Below, piece by piece: positions 25,320 to 34,257 of a stretch of DNA of 64,000 nt. The position numbers and the translations under genes were made by a program. Positions within the stretch are counted from its first letter, which is position 1. The number at the start of each line of letters is the position of its first letter. This DNA is from Vallitalea longa. Lineage in GTDB: Bacteria; Bacillota; Clostridia; Lachnospirales; Vallitaleaceae. The notes beneath the pieces were generated by a model. It was not told the origin of the DNA. It saw only the letters and a list, made by a program, of their open reading frames with translations, and made no database searches. The stretch is from contig NZ_BRLB01000003.1 of the NCBI RefSeq assembly GCF_027923465.1, forward strand, positions 124,001-188,000. Direction: 5' to 3'.

Positions 25320-26768
25320 ATGAATATAGACAATAAGATGAAACAAGAGATTGGTCTTAACTATATACTTAACGAATTAGCTATAATAACTCCCTACGGA
25401 ATTGATATGAAAAGAAAATTGAAGGTTTTTAAAAGAAATGAAAAGAAATTACTAGTAGATGAACTGGATAATGTTGAATGTATAATAGAAAGTCTGAAAA
25501 AGAATCAATGTTTATATAGTGATATAGAAAGAACAATGATGGAGTTCAAAGATATAAGCAATCTGATTAAAAGATATAATGAAAATTATATTTTAGATGA
25601 AGTAGAATTATATGAGATAAAGAATTTTGCAATAAATATACAAAAATTAATAAGTATATATAAAGCTCTTAGTTTAGATATAGATGTTAAGTTCTATTCT
25701 TTGAAGAATATAGTTGAATTACTGAATCCAGTAGGAAAAGTTACAAAATCTTTTTATATATATGATGCTTATAGTAAAGAACTTAGTGATATACGAAATA
25801 AAAAGACGAACATCGAAAAACTTATATTTAAAGAAATTGATGAAGAAAAAAATAGAGTGTTAAAAAATAAAAGATTAGATTTAGTAGTTATGGAAGAAAA
25901 AATCCAAAGGAAAATCCAAAAAAGATTGAGCCAAAAAATATACTTGTGCATTAAAGATATAAATAAAAATATTGTTGCTCTGGGAAAATTGGATATGCTT
26001 ATTGCTAAGGGTAAAATTGCAATAAAATATTGTGCAGTAAAACCTGAACTAGACGATAAGATAAATATATTATTTCACGAGATGAAAAATCCCAAGATCA
26101 TAAATTACTTAGAAAAGGATAATAAAAAATATATTCCCGTATCTATTGAGTTAAAGCAAGGCGTTACTGTCATAACTGGAGCTAATATGGGAGGGAAAAG
26201 TGTTACTATCAAAACGATAGTCCTCAATCTGATCTTAGCTCAAATGGGATTCTATGTATTTGCAGTAAAAGCGTCATTTTCTATGATGGATTTCATTTAT
26301 TTGGTATCAGATGATATGCAGTCCATAAGTAGAGGACTCAGTTCGTTTGGTGCAGAGATAATTAAGATAAATGAAGCGGTAGAGGATATTAAGAAAAGTA
26401 ATGGTTTCATTGGATTAGATGAATTTGCACGAGTAACTAATCCTAGAGAAGGTTTTATTCTTTTAAAAGCTTTATGTAAATTTTTGAAAGACTATAATAC
26501 CATAAGTCTAGTATCGACTCATTATGATGGTATTATAGATAAAGATATCAAACATTATCAAGTTGTAGGGTTGAAGAATGTTGATGATAACATACTTAAG
26601 AGACACATTAGTATAGATAAAGAAGATTCTATTAGTATCATTCAAGAAAAGATGGATTATAGATTAGAGATTGTAGATGAAAAATGTACTGTTCCCAAAG
26701 ATGCATTGAAAGTAGCTAAAATGATGGGACTGGATGAAAAGATAATTGAGTATACAGAGTCAGGGTAA
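25320..26768 (+). CDS. kamC: KamC, MutS-like ATPase of the putative lysine 5,6-aminomutase reactivase
   Basis: 482 residues. The N-terminal two-thirds are helical and charged, like MutS core/lever regions. The C-terminal ATPase has Walker A TGANMGGKSVT, a DDMQSISRGLSSFGAEI signature and Walker B-like FIGLDEFAR, then STHYDG. DNA mismatch-recognition domains are absent. It starts 16 bp after kamB and precedes kamDE. By family knowledge it powers removal of damaged cobalamin from the aminomutase; the sequence itself shows only the MutS-type ATPase. Confidence 0.88.
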   Translation: MNIDNKMKQEIGLNYILNELAIITPYGIDMKRKLKVFKRNEKKLLVDELDNVECIIESLKKNQCLYSDIERTMMEFKDISNLIKRYNENYILDEVELYEIKNFAINIQKLISIYKALSLDIDVKFYSLKNIVELLNPVGKVTKSFYIYDAYSKELSDIRNKKTNIEKLIFKEIDEEKNRVLKNKRLDLVVMEEKIQRKIQKRLSQKIYLCIKDINKNIVALGKLDMLIAKGKIAIKYCAVKPELDDKINILFHEMKNPKIINYLEKDNKKYIPVSIELKQGVTVITGANMGGKSVTIKTIVLNLILAQMGFYVFAVKASFSMMDFIYLVSDDMQSISRGLSSFGAEIIKINEAVEDIKKSNGFIGLDEFARVTNPREGFILLKALCKFLKDYNTISLVSTHYDGIIDKDIKHYQVVGLKNVDDNILKRHISIDKEDSISIIQEKMDYRLEIVDEKCTVPKDALKVAKMMGLDEKIIEYTESG

Positions 26769-26869
26769 AGTGTTATTTGAGATATAATAACTTAATTGTA
26801 TATGTTCAAATGAATAAGCATTATAGATATATGGCACTTAGTAATATAAAAGAAAGTTGGTGGGGATTT

Positions 26870-28420
26870 ATGGAAAGTAAGATAAATCTTGATACGAAGC
26901 TAGTGAATCTATGTAGGAATTCTGCAAGGAATATAGCTAAAGAGACGCAGGAGTTTATTGAAAAGCATACGACAGTATCTGTAGAAAGAACAGTTTGTAG
27001 GTTGTTAGGAATTGATGGGATCAATGAGTATCAGGTTCCCCTTCCTAATGTAGTAGTGGATAACATTAAAAAGGGAAATGGTTTGTCGGTAGGAGCAGCA
27101 GTCTATATTGGTAATGCTATGATTAGATACTCTCTTACACCACAACAGATAGCAGAAAAAGTGTCTAGTGGAGAATTGGATCTGACCAAGATTCCTATGG
27201 AAGATATATTTGATATTAAGTTGGAAGTATCAAAGATTGCAAAAGAAACAGTGGCTAAGATAAGGGAAAACAGTAATAAAAGAGAAGATATGTTAAAAGA
27301 ATTTGGAGATAAGACAGAACCATATCTCTATGTAATTGTCGCAACAGGTAATATATATGAAGATATTACTCAAGCAGTTGCAGCAGCAAAGCAAGGAGCG
27401 GATATCATTGCTGTTATCAGGACAACAGGACAAAGTCTTCTTGATTACGTTCCTTATGGAGTAACTACGGAAGGATTTGGAGGTACTTATGCTACTCAAG
27501 AAAATTTCCGTCTGATGAGAGAAGCTCTGGATGAAGTTTCTATGGAATTAGGAAGATATATAAGATTATGTAATTATTGTTCTGGTTTATGTATGCCTGA
27601 AATAGCTGCTATGGGAGCTATTGAAAGATTGGATGTAATGCTCAATGATGCTTTGTACGGGATATTGTTCAGAGATATCAATATGCAGAGAACCATGATA
27701 GATCAGCATTTTTCAAGAACCATAAATGGATATGCGGGAGTTATTATCAATACAGGAGAAGATAATTATCTTACTACTTCTGATGCTGTTGAAGAAGCAC
27801 ATACCGTTCTGGCTTCACAGTTCATTAATGAACAATTTGCTTTGCTGGCAGGATTGAAAGAAGAATTAATGGGTCTGGGTCATGCATTTGAAATGAATCC
27901 AGAATTAAAAGATGGTTTTCTACTGGAATTGGCACAAGCCCAAATGGCAAGAGAGATTTTTCCAAAGGCTCCTTTGAAGTATATGCCTCCAACTAAATTT
28001 ATGACAGGAGATATCTTTAAAGGACATGTGCAAAATACCTTATTTAATATGGTTTCCATATTGACTAACCAGAGAATTCATCTGTTAGGTATGTTGACAG
28101 AAGCTATACATACACCATTTATGGCTGACAGGGCTCTTTCTATTGAAAATGCAAGATATGTTTTCAATAACATGCATTCTTTGGGAGATGAAATTACATA
28201 TAAAAAAGATGGTATCATTCAAAACAGAGCTAAAGAAGTTTTGATGAAAACGAATGATTTGTTGTTGGAAATTGAAAAAGAAGGACTTTTCAAGACTCTT
28301 GAAAAAGGTATTTTCGCAGGAGTCAAGAGACCAATAGATGGTGGTAAGGGATTAGATGGTGTTATACCAAAAGATAGGGAGTATTTTAATCCTTTTATAG
28401 AATTGATGTTAGATAAATAG
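26870..28420 (+). CDS. kamD: Lysine 5,6-aminomutase, alpha subunit
   Basis: 516 residues from the ATG after GGTGGGGATTT. The frame is open back to 26777, but that region lacks a ribosome site and would add atypical sequence. The protein is a TIM-barrel subunit with conserved TTGQSLLDYVPYG and TEGFGGTYATQENFR segments. With KamE it moves the terminal amino group of beta-lysine (or D-lysine) using adenosylcobalamin and PLP. Family length (about 516) agrees exactly with the chosen start. Confidence 0.96.
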   Translation: MESKINLDTKLVNLCRNSARNIAKETQEFIEKHTTVSVERTVCRLLGIDGINEYQVPLPNVVVDNIKKGNGLSVGAAVYIGNAMIRYSLTPQQIAEKVSSGELDLTKIPMEDIFDIKLEVSKIAKETVAKIRENSNKREDMLKEFGDKTEPYLYVIVATGNIYEDITQAVAAAKQGADIIAVIRTTGQSLLDYVPYGVTTEGFGGTYATQENFRLMREALDEVSMELGRYIRLCNYCSGLCMPEIAAMGAIERLDVMLNDALYGILFRDINMQRTMIDQHFSRTINGYAGVIINTGEDNYLTTSDAVEEAHTVLASQFINEQFALLAGLKEELMGLGHAFEMNPELKDGFLLELAQAQMAREIFPKAPLKYMPPTKFMTGDIFKGHVQNTLFNMVSILTNQRIHLLGMLTEAIHTPFMADRALSIENARYVFNNMHSLGDEITYKKDGIIQNRAKEVLMKTNDLLLEIEKEGLFKTLEKGIFAGVKRPIDGGKGLDGVIPKDREYFNPFIELMLDK

Positions 28421-28434
28421 AAAGGGTGGTATAT

Positions 28435-29223
28435 ATGAGTAGTGGTTTATACTCTATGGAGAAGAGGGATTATGATACAACATTCGACCCAAGTAAGTTA
28501 GCACCTTATGGAGATACAATGAATGATGGAAAAGTACAGATAAGTTTTACACTACCAGTTGTTGATGATGAGAATGCAATGGAAGCAGCTAAGATTCTAG
28601 CTAAGAAAATGGGAGTGTCAGAACCATCTGTAGTCTGTCATAATGCATTGGATAAAGAATTTACTTTCTATGTTGTATACGGTGGAGTAAGTCATAGGGT
28701 TGACTATACTAAAATTCATGTTGAACGTATTGAAGTTGATACAATGAATATGAAAGAGATAGATAATTATATAAGGGAGCATATCAAAAGGAAAGTTGTT
28801 GTTATAGGAGCAAGTACGGGTACTGATGCCCATACTGTAGGTATAGATGCAATCATGAACATGAAAGGATATGCAGGACATTATGGTTTAGAAAGATATG
28901 AGATGATAGAAGCATATAATCTGGGAAGTCAAGTTCCTAATGAAGAATTCATTAAAAAAGCAATAGAATTGAAAGCTGATGTACTACTGGTATCTCAGAC
29001 AGTTACACAAAAAAATATTCATATCGCTAATCTAACTAATTTGGTGGAACTTCTGGAAGCAGAAGGACTGAGGGATAAAATAATACTTGCATGCGGTGGA
29101 CCAAGGATTACTCATGAGCTTGCAAAAGAACTTGGATATGATGCTGGATTTGGACCAGGAAAATATGCTGATGATGTAGCTTCTTTTGCTGTAACTCAGA
29201 TAAAGGAAAGAGCAAATAGATAA
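28435..29223 (+). CDS. kamE: Lysine 5,6-aminomutase, beta (cobalamin- and PLP-binding) subunit
   Basis: 262 residues from the ATG at 28435. The base-off/His-on cobalamin motif DAHTVG places the ligand at His133, and the PLP Schiff-base lysine in NMKGYAGHYG falls at Lys144. Both numbers equal those I recall for the characterised clostridial enzyme, which supports this start over the GTG three codons upstream. A C-terminal Rossmann-type B12 domain follows (ILACGGPRITHELAKELGYDAGFGPG). Last gene of the lysine operon. Confidence 0.97.
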   Translation: MSSGLYSMEKRDYDTTFDPSKLAPYGDTMNDGKVQISFTLPVVDDENAMEAAKILAKKMGVSEPSVVCHNALDKEFTFYVVYGGVSHRVDYTKIHVERIEVDTMNMKEIDNYIREHIKRKVVVIGASTGTDAHTVGIDAIMNMKGYAGHYGLERYEMIEAYNLGSQVPNEEFIKKAIELKADVLLVSQTVTQKNIHIANLTNLVELLEAEGLRDKIILACGGPRITHELAKELGYDAGFGPGKYADDVASFAVTQIKERANR

Positions 29224-29235
29224 ATCAATAAAATA

Positions 29236-29279
29236 AAGAGGTTATTAAATCTTGAGTATATAATTTAATAACTTCTTTT
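29236..29279. terminator. Bidirectional terminator ending the lysine operon
   Basis: AAGAGGTTATTAAAT and ATTTAATAACTTCTT form the stem, with TTTT on the plus side and a T-rich flank on the minus side. It also serves the convergent gene at 29334. Confidence 0.85.
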
Positions 29280-29333
29280 GTTTTGATGTATTAAATATTA
29301 GAAGTGATTATATTGTAAATAAATTAGAAGTGA

Positions 29334-30407
29334 TTATTTGGTTGGTTTGAAATTTCTACAAGCTTCCACGTAAGCAAGTATATTTTCCCAAGGTACTTCT
29401 GGTTCTAATAAATGTGTTGGAGCACAAATTAATCCACCTTTTTTCCCTGCTAAAGTTAAATTTTTGATTACTTCGTCTTTAATCTCTTTGGGTGTTCCAA
29501 ATGGCATTGTTGTCTGAGTACCTATAGTTCCAAAAAAAGATATCTGGTCGCTATATTTTTTATGGATTTCATCAAAAGCCATACATTCTGGTTGAATTGG
29601 ATTGAGCACATCTACACCTGCGTCTATAAGATGTGGTATAAAAGGTGTTATGAAACCGCAGCTGTGGTAGAAAATTATTATATCGGGATTAATTTTCTTA
29701 ACGGTATCTATAATTTTTTTTAGTCTGGGTTTTAGCCAATTTACATACATATCTTCGCTGAGCATTATACTATTTTGCATACCTACATCATCCCCAAAGA
29801 AAAGTATATCTGCACCAGCTTCAACGAATGATATTGCTCTTATAATTGATAATTCGGTTACACGGTCAAGGATAAATGCTGCTTTATCAGGATCAGCAAT
29901 CATATCCATCATCAATTGTTCCATGCTGCGTAAATACCAAGATAATTCCCAAATGGTACATTGCATATTTCCCATAGCGGCTAATCCCATTGAGTGATAA
30001 GCATCACATTGTGATCTTTGATGGGATGAATCAGCATTCGCAAAATCAGGAAATGGATATGATTCAAGTTCTTCCATAGTTGTCAGGTCTTTCATAGGAT
30101 GACGCATATAAGTCATATGCATAGCTGCTTCACTACCTGGTTCATGAGCAACTCCCCAATCATCAATAGTAGTTCCTTCTTTTAATGGAAAGTTATAGTA
30201 GGAACGATATTTTTCTGTATCATGATTGATGAGTTTCCTATCTTCGATATCTCTCCAAGACATATCAAAATATTCTTGATAAGGTATATTAGATTTTGTT
30301 TTCTCTTCATATTTTTTTACTAAAGATGGACATAAGTTGAAAAAAACAGGTGCTTCCTCATAACCTTTCCTTTGGATCAATGAGATCAAATTATCTTTTT
30401 TGGTCAT
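29334..30407 (-). CDS. Uroporphyrinogen-decarboxylase-family protein (MtaA-like methyltransferase branch)
   Basis: 357 residues with AAGGAGG 7 bp before the start. TIM-barrel family features include IIFYHSCGFITPFIPHLIDAGVDVLNPIQPE, in which HSCG is the zinc-ligand motif of corrinoid-linked methyltransferases such as MtaA/CmuA rather than of haem-pathway UroD. No haem biosynthesis neighbours are present. It faces a divergent AraC regulator, suggesting controlled catabolic use, perhaps demethylation of an unknown substrate. No corrinoid protein gene is adjacent, so the reaction is unassigned. Confidence 0.85.
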   Translation of the reverse strand: MTKKDNLISLIQRKGYEEAPVFFNLCPSLVKKYEEKTKSNIPYQEYFDMSWRDIEDRKLINHDTEKYRSYYNFPLKEGTTIDDWGVAHEPGSEAAMHMTYMRHPMKDLTTMEELESYPFPDFANADSSHQRSQCDAYHSMGLAAMGNMQCTIWELSWYLRSMEQLMMDMIADPDKAAFILDRVTELSIIRAISFVEAGADILFFGDDVGMQNSIMLSEDMYVNWLKPRLKKIIDTVKKINPDIIIFYHSCGFITPFIPHLIDAGVDVLNPIQPECMAFDEIHKKYSDQISFFGTIGTQTTMPFGTPKEIKDEVIKNLTLAGKKGGLICAPTHLLEPEVPWENILAYVEACRNFKPTK

Positions 30408-30526
30408 TATAATACCTCCTTGTATGTATTATATGGTAATATATATATTAGTATAAATTTTATTATAATAAGAAAAAATGATATTAGTGGTAAAAATAAT
30501 GTAAAAAATGGTATGGAGATGGTTGG

Positions 30527-31363
30527 GTGTATATTCCAGAGGAACTTTTTAAGACGGATACTTGTTATTATCATATTAATCAAAAATCTATTGAGGGAAT
30601 AATATCATGTGGGTTTCTAACAAAAAAAACAGAAAGAAGATTACATAATTTCATATACTACGGTGGACTTATAGTCCTAAGTGGTAAAGGCAAATATATT
30701 AGTGAAGATGGACAAATAATAGAATTGGAACCTGGTTATTTCGTTCAGCGTAGACCGAATATAAAACATACGACAGTTGTAGATGGATCGGAACCTTGGT
30801 TGGAGTTTTATGTATGTATGGGACCATCAATATATAATATATTAGGGCAGATAGGTATTATTAATACAGTTGAGCCGGTTTTTAAAATTAAACCGAGTCC
30901 TATAATCCTTAATCAATGTATTAAGTTGTTGACAAGTTTCAAAGAAGCAAAAGAAAAAGATATAAAGGAATTATTTATCAAGGTTCAAAGTTTTTTGATA
31001 TCAATTAATTCTTTTTATGAGCAGCTAGATTTATTTAGTGAAGAAGATAGCAGTATTAATATGTTATGTGATACATTGAGTCATGGGTTTGATAAGATGA
31101 TAGATATAAAAGAAGAGGCTAAGAAATATAATATGAGTTATGAAAAGTTAAGGAAAATTTTTAAGAAAAGAATAGGAGTCTCTCCACATAAATACTTAAT
31201 AATAAAACGCATAAATGAAGCTCAGAGCATGTTACACAACCCAAATCTTACAATATCACAAATAGCTGAGATGTTGGGATTCTACGATCAATATGCATTT
31301 TCTAATCAATTCAAAAAAATAGTTGGCATGTCACCAAAAAAATTTAGAAGTGAAGTTAGTTGA
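30527..31363 (+). CDS. AraC-family transcriptional regulator
   Basis: 278 residues starting with GTG after ATGGAGATGG. An N-terminal cupin-like sensor (YYGGLIVLSGKGKYISEDGQIIELEPGYFVQRRP) occupies residues about 30-110. Two C-terminal AraC helix-turn-helix motifs (IKEEAKKYNMSYEKLRKIFKKRIG and ISQIAEMLGFYDQYAFSNQFKKIVGMSPKKFR) occupy about 185-275. It is divergent from the UroD-family gene, with a 120-bp shared region, and is the likely regulator of that gene. Confidence 0.93.
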   Translation: MYIPEELFKTDTCYYHINQKSIEGIISCGFLTKKTERRLHNFIYYGGLIVLSGKGKYISEDGQIIELEPGYFVQRRPNIKHTTVVDGSEPWLEFYVCMGPSIYNILGQIGIINTVEPVFKIKPSPIILNQCIKLLTSFKEAKEKDIKELFIKVQSFLISINSFYEQLDLFSEEDSSINMLCDTLSHGFDKMIDIKEEAKKYNMSYEKLRKIFKKRIGVSPHKYLIIKRINEAQSMLHNPNLTISQIAEMLGFYDQYAFSNQFKKIVGMSPKKFRSEVS

Positions 31364-31410
31364 TTATATTCTTGAGAAATGTTACAAAAATATTACATTC
31401 CAAATAAAGG

Positions 31411-31439
31411 TTGCAATTTACCAGTTAATAGTATATAAT
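31411..31439 (+). promoter_or_regulatory. Strong candidate promoter for the small-ORF transcript
   Basis: TTGCAA, a 17-bp spacer and a perfect TATAAT. It lies about 60 bp upstream of a 29-codon ORF and two tandem terminators. Confidence 0.65.
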
Positions 31440-31501
31440 AGTTATCGGTTAAGATATTGATGAACATGAAAGAAAAAAATACAAAAGGAGTTTATGTACA
31501 A

Positions 31502-31591
31502 ATGTTAAATAAAATAATAATGAACATCAAAAAAACTTCATATTTTAGTAACGTTATACACGACTTAAACTCTTTGAGATTGTATAGATAA
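31502..31591 (+). CDS. Possible 29-residue basic peptide
   Basis: The frame (MLNKIIMNIKKTSYFSNVIH, then DLNSLRLYR) has AAAGGAG 12 bp upstream, its own promoter at 31411 and two terminators downstream. That makes a compact free-standing transcription unit. The product is small and cationic. I do not recognise it; the transcript could instead be a non-coding RNA. Confidence 0.5.
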   Translation: MLNKIIMNIKKTSYFSNVIHDLNSLRLYR

Positions 31592-31617
31592 TAATATAAA
31601 TTATTGTAGATAGATAT

Positions 31618-31654
31618 AGCCATAGGTCATGTATATGCCCTATGGTTTTTTTAT
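31618..31654 (+). terminator. First of two tandem related terminators
   Basis: CCATAGG and CCTATGG stem followed by seven T. The arms share sequence with the next hairpin, suggesting local duplication. Confidence 0.75.
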
Positions 31655-31673
31655 GCTTATGTACAAATAAACG

Positions 31674-31711
31674 ATAAAGCCATGGGTAGACTACGCCTAT
31701 GGCTTTTTATA
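31674..31711 (+). terminator. Second tandem terminator
   Basis: AAAGCCATGGG and CCTATGGCTTT stem followed by TT and an AT-rich tail. It is near-homologous to the hairpin at 31618. Confidence 0.75.
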
Positions 31712-31831
31712 TTGTTTGTAACCTTATTAGGATTACATATAAATCTTAAGATGAAGGAGGTTAATAAATATGATGGTGATGAAATTTTAACTAGAAATAG
31801 CAAAGGTTAAATGTTTATGGGAGGAATACGT

Positions 31832-31873
31832 ATGATTACAATAAACAGAACATTAGGATTAGAAATTGATTAG
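31832..31873 (+). CDS. Possible 13-residue micro-ORF
   Basis: GGGAGGAATACGT places an ideal ribosome site before MITINRTLGLEID and a stop. A six-codon frame (MMVMKF) with GAAGGAGG precedes it at 31770-31790. Such short frames may be leader peptides for the gene at 31940 or chance. I cannot tell. Confidence 0.25.
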   Translation: MITINRTLGLEID

Positions 31874-31939
31874 AATAACATTAGAGAAAAATGTAGAAAA
31901 ATAATTTAAAAAATATAAAAAATGACTGGAGTTGATATT

Positions 31940-32203
31940 ATGAGTGACTTATCAATAATACAAGGAATCAGTAATATAAATGATACAGATCGTGGAAATG
32001 ACATCAAGGAGGGATTACGAATGTCGGTTATAAGTATGGCAATGAATATTGGAACATTTAAAGTCAATTTAACTGTGAATAAAAGTTACAAGCTCGAAGA
32101 TAAAAAAAATAAAAGACATATGAATACATCTAGAATCAGAAAAGCCATAAGGACTAAAGATGAAAAAATGATTGAACATTGTATGTGCAATTATATTAGA
32201 TAA
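31940..32203 (+). CDS. Small hypothetical protein
   Basis: 87 residues from the ATG at 31940 (TGGAG upstream). A second in-frame ATG at 32021 has a better site, AAGGAGGG, and would give 60 residues. The C-terminal half is basic (KSYKLEDKKNKRHMNTSRIRKAIRTKDEKM). No recognised domain. A terminator follows at once, so it ends the transcript that begins after 31711. Confidence 0.5.
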   Translation: MSDLSIIQGISNINDTDRGNDIKEGLRMSVISMAMNIGTFKVNLTVNKSYKLEDKKNKRHMNTSRIRKAIRTKDEKMIEHCMCNYIR

Positions 32204-32235
32204 TAAAATAAAAATAATATAATATTTAAATTGAA

Positions 32236-32284
32236 AAATGAGAACTAGATATACTTTTTGGTATATATTTAGTTCTTATTTTAG
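32236..32284 (+). terminator. Intrinsic terminator before the PHP gene
   Basis: ATGAGAACTAGATATAC and GTATATATTTAGTTCTTAT pair with minor mismatch, then TTTT. Confidence 0.8.
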
Positions 32285-32352
32285 TATAATAATAGTTATA
32301 GAGTATAATAAACCTTTTTATATAAGTTTTAAATACTGAAAGGACGATAAAA

Positions 32353-33114
32353 ATGAAAATAGATTTACATGTACATGCCAAGGAACGTTCAGCTTGTAGT
32401 ATAGCCAGTGAGAAAGAACATATTGAATCTGCAATAAGGTTTGGGTTAGATGGTCTGGTTTTTACAGACCATAATAAAATATCTTCTGAAGAGCATATAG
32501 CTGATTTGAACAAGAAATACAGCCCATTTAGGATATATAGTGGAATAGAGATTACTATAAAAGATAAAGGCGAAGATATTTTAGTTATTGGTATTAACGA
32601 TAGTATATTAGAAGAAAAAAATTGGTCATATGAGGAACTATATACATATGTTAAAAAAAATAGTGGATTCATTGCATTAGCACATCCCTATAGATATAAA
32701 GATCATGTAAATGTAGATATAGAGAATTATATACCAGATGCTATAGAAATACACTCAACCAATATAGGCAAAGATGATGAGCAAAACATTAAAAAATTAG
32801 CAAAAAAATTAAAAACAAGATTGATAAATAATTCTGATGGACATGATTCTAGGCATGTAGGAATTTATTACAATGAATTAAATTATACTCCAAAAGATAA
32901 TGCTGAATTAGTAGAGATTCTAAAAACAGGAAAATATAAATATTCATCAAGTATTTATAGAATCAAGATGTTTAATGAAGAAGTCAGAAAGAAAGAAGAA
33001 ATAATAAGAAAATTAATTAAAGAAGGTAAGGATAGGGAATTTTATCGAAAATTAACAGGAAACTGGGAAGGTGAATTTGATAGGGTTGCAATGGGTAAAT
33101 CTTATGAAATATAA
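32353..33114 (+). CDS. PHP-domain metal-dependent phosphoesterase
   Basis: 253 residues. Metal-binding motifs of the PHP superfamily appear in order: DLHVHAKERSACS at the N-terminus, GLVFTDHN near 40, GIEITI near 65, ALAHPYRYKDH near 115 and NNSDGHDSRHVG near 160. The length fits single-domain PHP phosphoesterases related to YciV/histidinol-phosphatase rather than polymerases. GAAAGGACG precedes the ATG. The substrate is unknown; it may hydrolyse small phosphoesters or nucleotides. A glycerophosphodiesterase follows 52 bp later. Confidence 0.9.
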   Translation: MKIDLHVHAKERSACSIASEKEHIESAIRFGLDGLVFTDHNKISSEEHIADLNKKYSPFRIYSGIEITIKDKGEDILVIGINDSILEEKNWSYEELYTYVKKNSGFIALAHPYRYKDHVNVDIENYIPDAIEIHSTNIGKDDEQNIKKLAKKLKTRLINNSDGHDSRHVGIYYNELNYTPKDNAELVEILKTGKYKYSSSIYRIKMFNEEVRKKEEIIRKLIKEGKDREFYRKLTGNWEGEFDRVAMGKSYEI

Positions 33115-33166
33115 TTTGTTGAATAAAAATTAGAATAAATTATTGAGAAAAGGAAGAAGGAATATT

Positions 33167-33925
33167 ATGGAAAAGAGAATGAAATGGTTAGCTGAAGATA
33201 AAATTGCACATAGAGGATATCACAATGACAAATACCCTGAAAATTCTATAGGAGCTTTTAGAAGAGCTATCGACTACGGTTTTTCTATCGAATTGGACAT
33301 ACATCTGTTATTGGATGGAGAAATAGTCGTTTTTCACGATGACAATCTAAAAAGAGTAACAGAGATAGATAAAGATATCGAAAAATGCACATATGAAGAT
33401 ATTAGAAATATTAAGCTAATGAATACTCAAGAGAAGATTCCACTGTTTCAGGATGTATTAAATGAAGTTGATGGAAAAGTAGGAATTATGGTTGAACTGA
33501 AAAATAGAGGGAAAGCAGGAGCGTTAGAAGAAAAGGCTTATGATATGTTGAAAAAGTATAAAGGCAGATTTGTAGTACAGTCTTTTAATCCTTTATCGAT
33601 GGAATGGTTTCATAAAAATGCACCACACATTGTTAGAGGACAGTTAGCTGGATACTTCAAACATGAGAAGGTATCATTAATCACTAAAATTGCTTTAAGG
33701 AATTTGTTGTTGAATTGCTTAAGTAAACCTGATTTCGTTAATTATGATATTGATTATTTGGACCGATTACCAATTAAGATATTAAAACTTAAAGGTAAAT
33801 TTCTATTCGGTTGGACTGCAAAGAATGAGATAGAATATGAAAATGCATTAGGAGTATGCAAAAATGTAGTGTTTGAAAATTTTAATCCTATGAAAAAAAG
33901 TTTAGTGAAAAATAATACATTATAG
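33167..33925 (+). CDS. Glycerophosphodiester phosphodiesterase
   Basis: 252 residues from the ATG after AAAAGGAAGAAGG. GDPD hallmarks are AHRGYHNDKYPENSIGAF, then ELDIHLLLDGEIVVFHDDNLKRVTEID, MVELKNRGK and VVQSFNPLSMEWF. There is no signal peptide, so it is cytoplasmic and should cleave glycerophosphodiesters to glycerol 3-phosphate plus alcohol. It is probably co-transcribed with the PHP gene; a shared role in phospholipid or teichoic-acid turnover is possible but unproven. Confidence 0.93.
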   Translation: MEKRMKWLAEDKIAHRGYHNDKYPENSIGAFRRAIDYGFSIELDIHLLLDGEIVVFHDDNLKRVTEIDKDIEKCTYEDIRNIKLMNTQEKIPLFQDVLNEVDGKVGIMVELKNRGKAGALEEKAYDMLKKYKGRFVVQSFNPLSMEWFHKNAPHIVRGQLAGYFKHEKVSLITKIALRNLLLNCLSKPDFVNYDIDYLDRLPIKILKLKGKFLFGWTAKNEIEYENALGVCKNVVFENFNPMKKSLVKNNTL

Positions 33926-34257
33926 AAAATTATGTTAATTTCACAATGGGCTTATAAACTTAGCTTGAAAGGGTTTTATGATTAATAAAAGTTACTAACT
34001 GGTATACCTATTTAATTATAAATAAGATGTTGACTTATTTAGAATATTCGTATAAATATTACTCAATCACCTCTTTATCGTGGTAAAACTCTAACTTATA
34101 ATATAAATTTCAAAATATATTGATTATATTTATTGGATGGTTTACAATTTATATAGGCTATAAGTTATTTGCTTATGTTGATTACTTATAGTTACAATGT
34201 AGAAGAAATTTTTTTCTGTTACTAAACAATATACAAAAAATAAGTGGGGTGTTTTTA
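33926..34257. other. Intergenic region before hutH
   Basis: AT-rich stretch with no ORF. The only support I find is a promoter-like pair, TTGCTT (34169-34174) and TACAAT (34193-34198) with an 18-bp spacer, about 60 bp before hutH. No riboswitch or T-box motif was recognised. Confidence 0.45.

Noticed and set aside
26777-26869. N-terminal extension of kamD in the longer open frame
   Set aside because: There is no ribosome site, and the shorter product from 26870 matches the family length.
24267-29223. Possible cobalamin riboswitch for the B12-dependent aminomutase genes
   Set aside because: No B12-box sequence and no long leader occur within the operon; genes are tightly packed or overlapping.
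29297-29337. 15-bp direct repeat ATTAGAAGTGATTAT at 29297 and 29323
   Set aside because: Short, AT-rich and isolated next to a stop codon; no flanking mobile-element or attachment-site features.
33926-34257. Possible riboswitch or attenuator before hutH
   Set aside because: Only AT-rich sequence and a weak promoter; no stable stem-loop series or conserved RNA motif.
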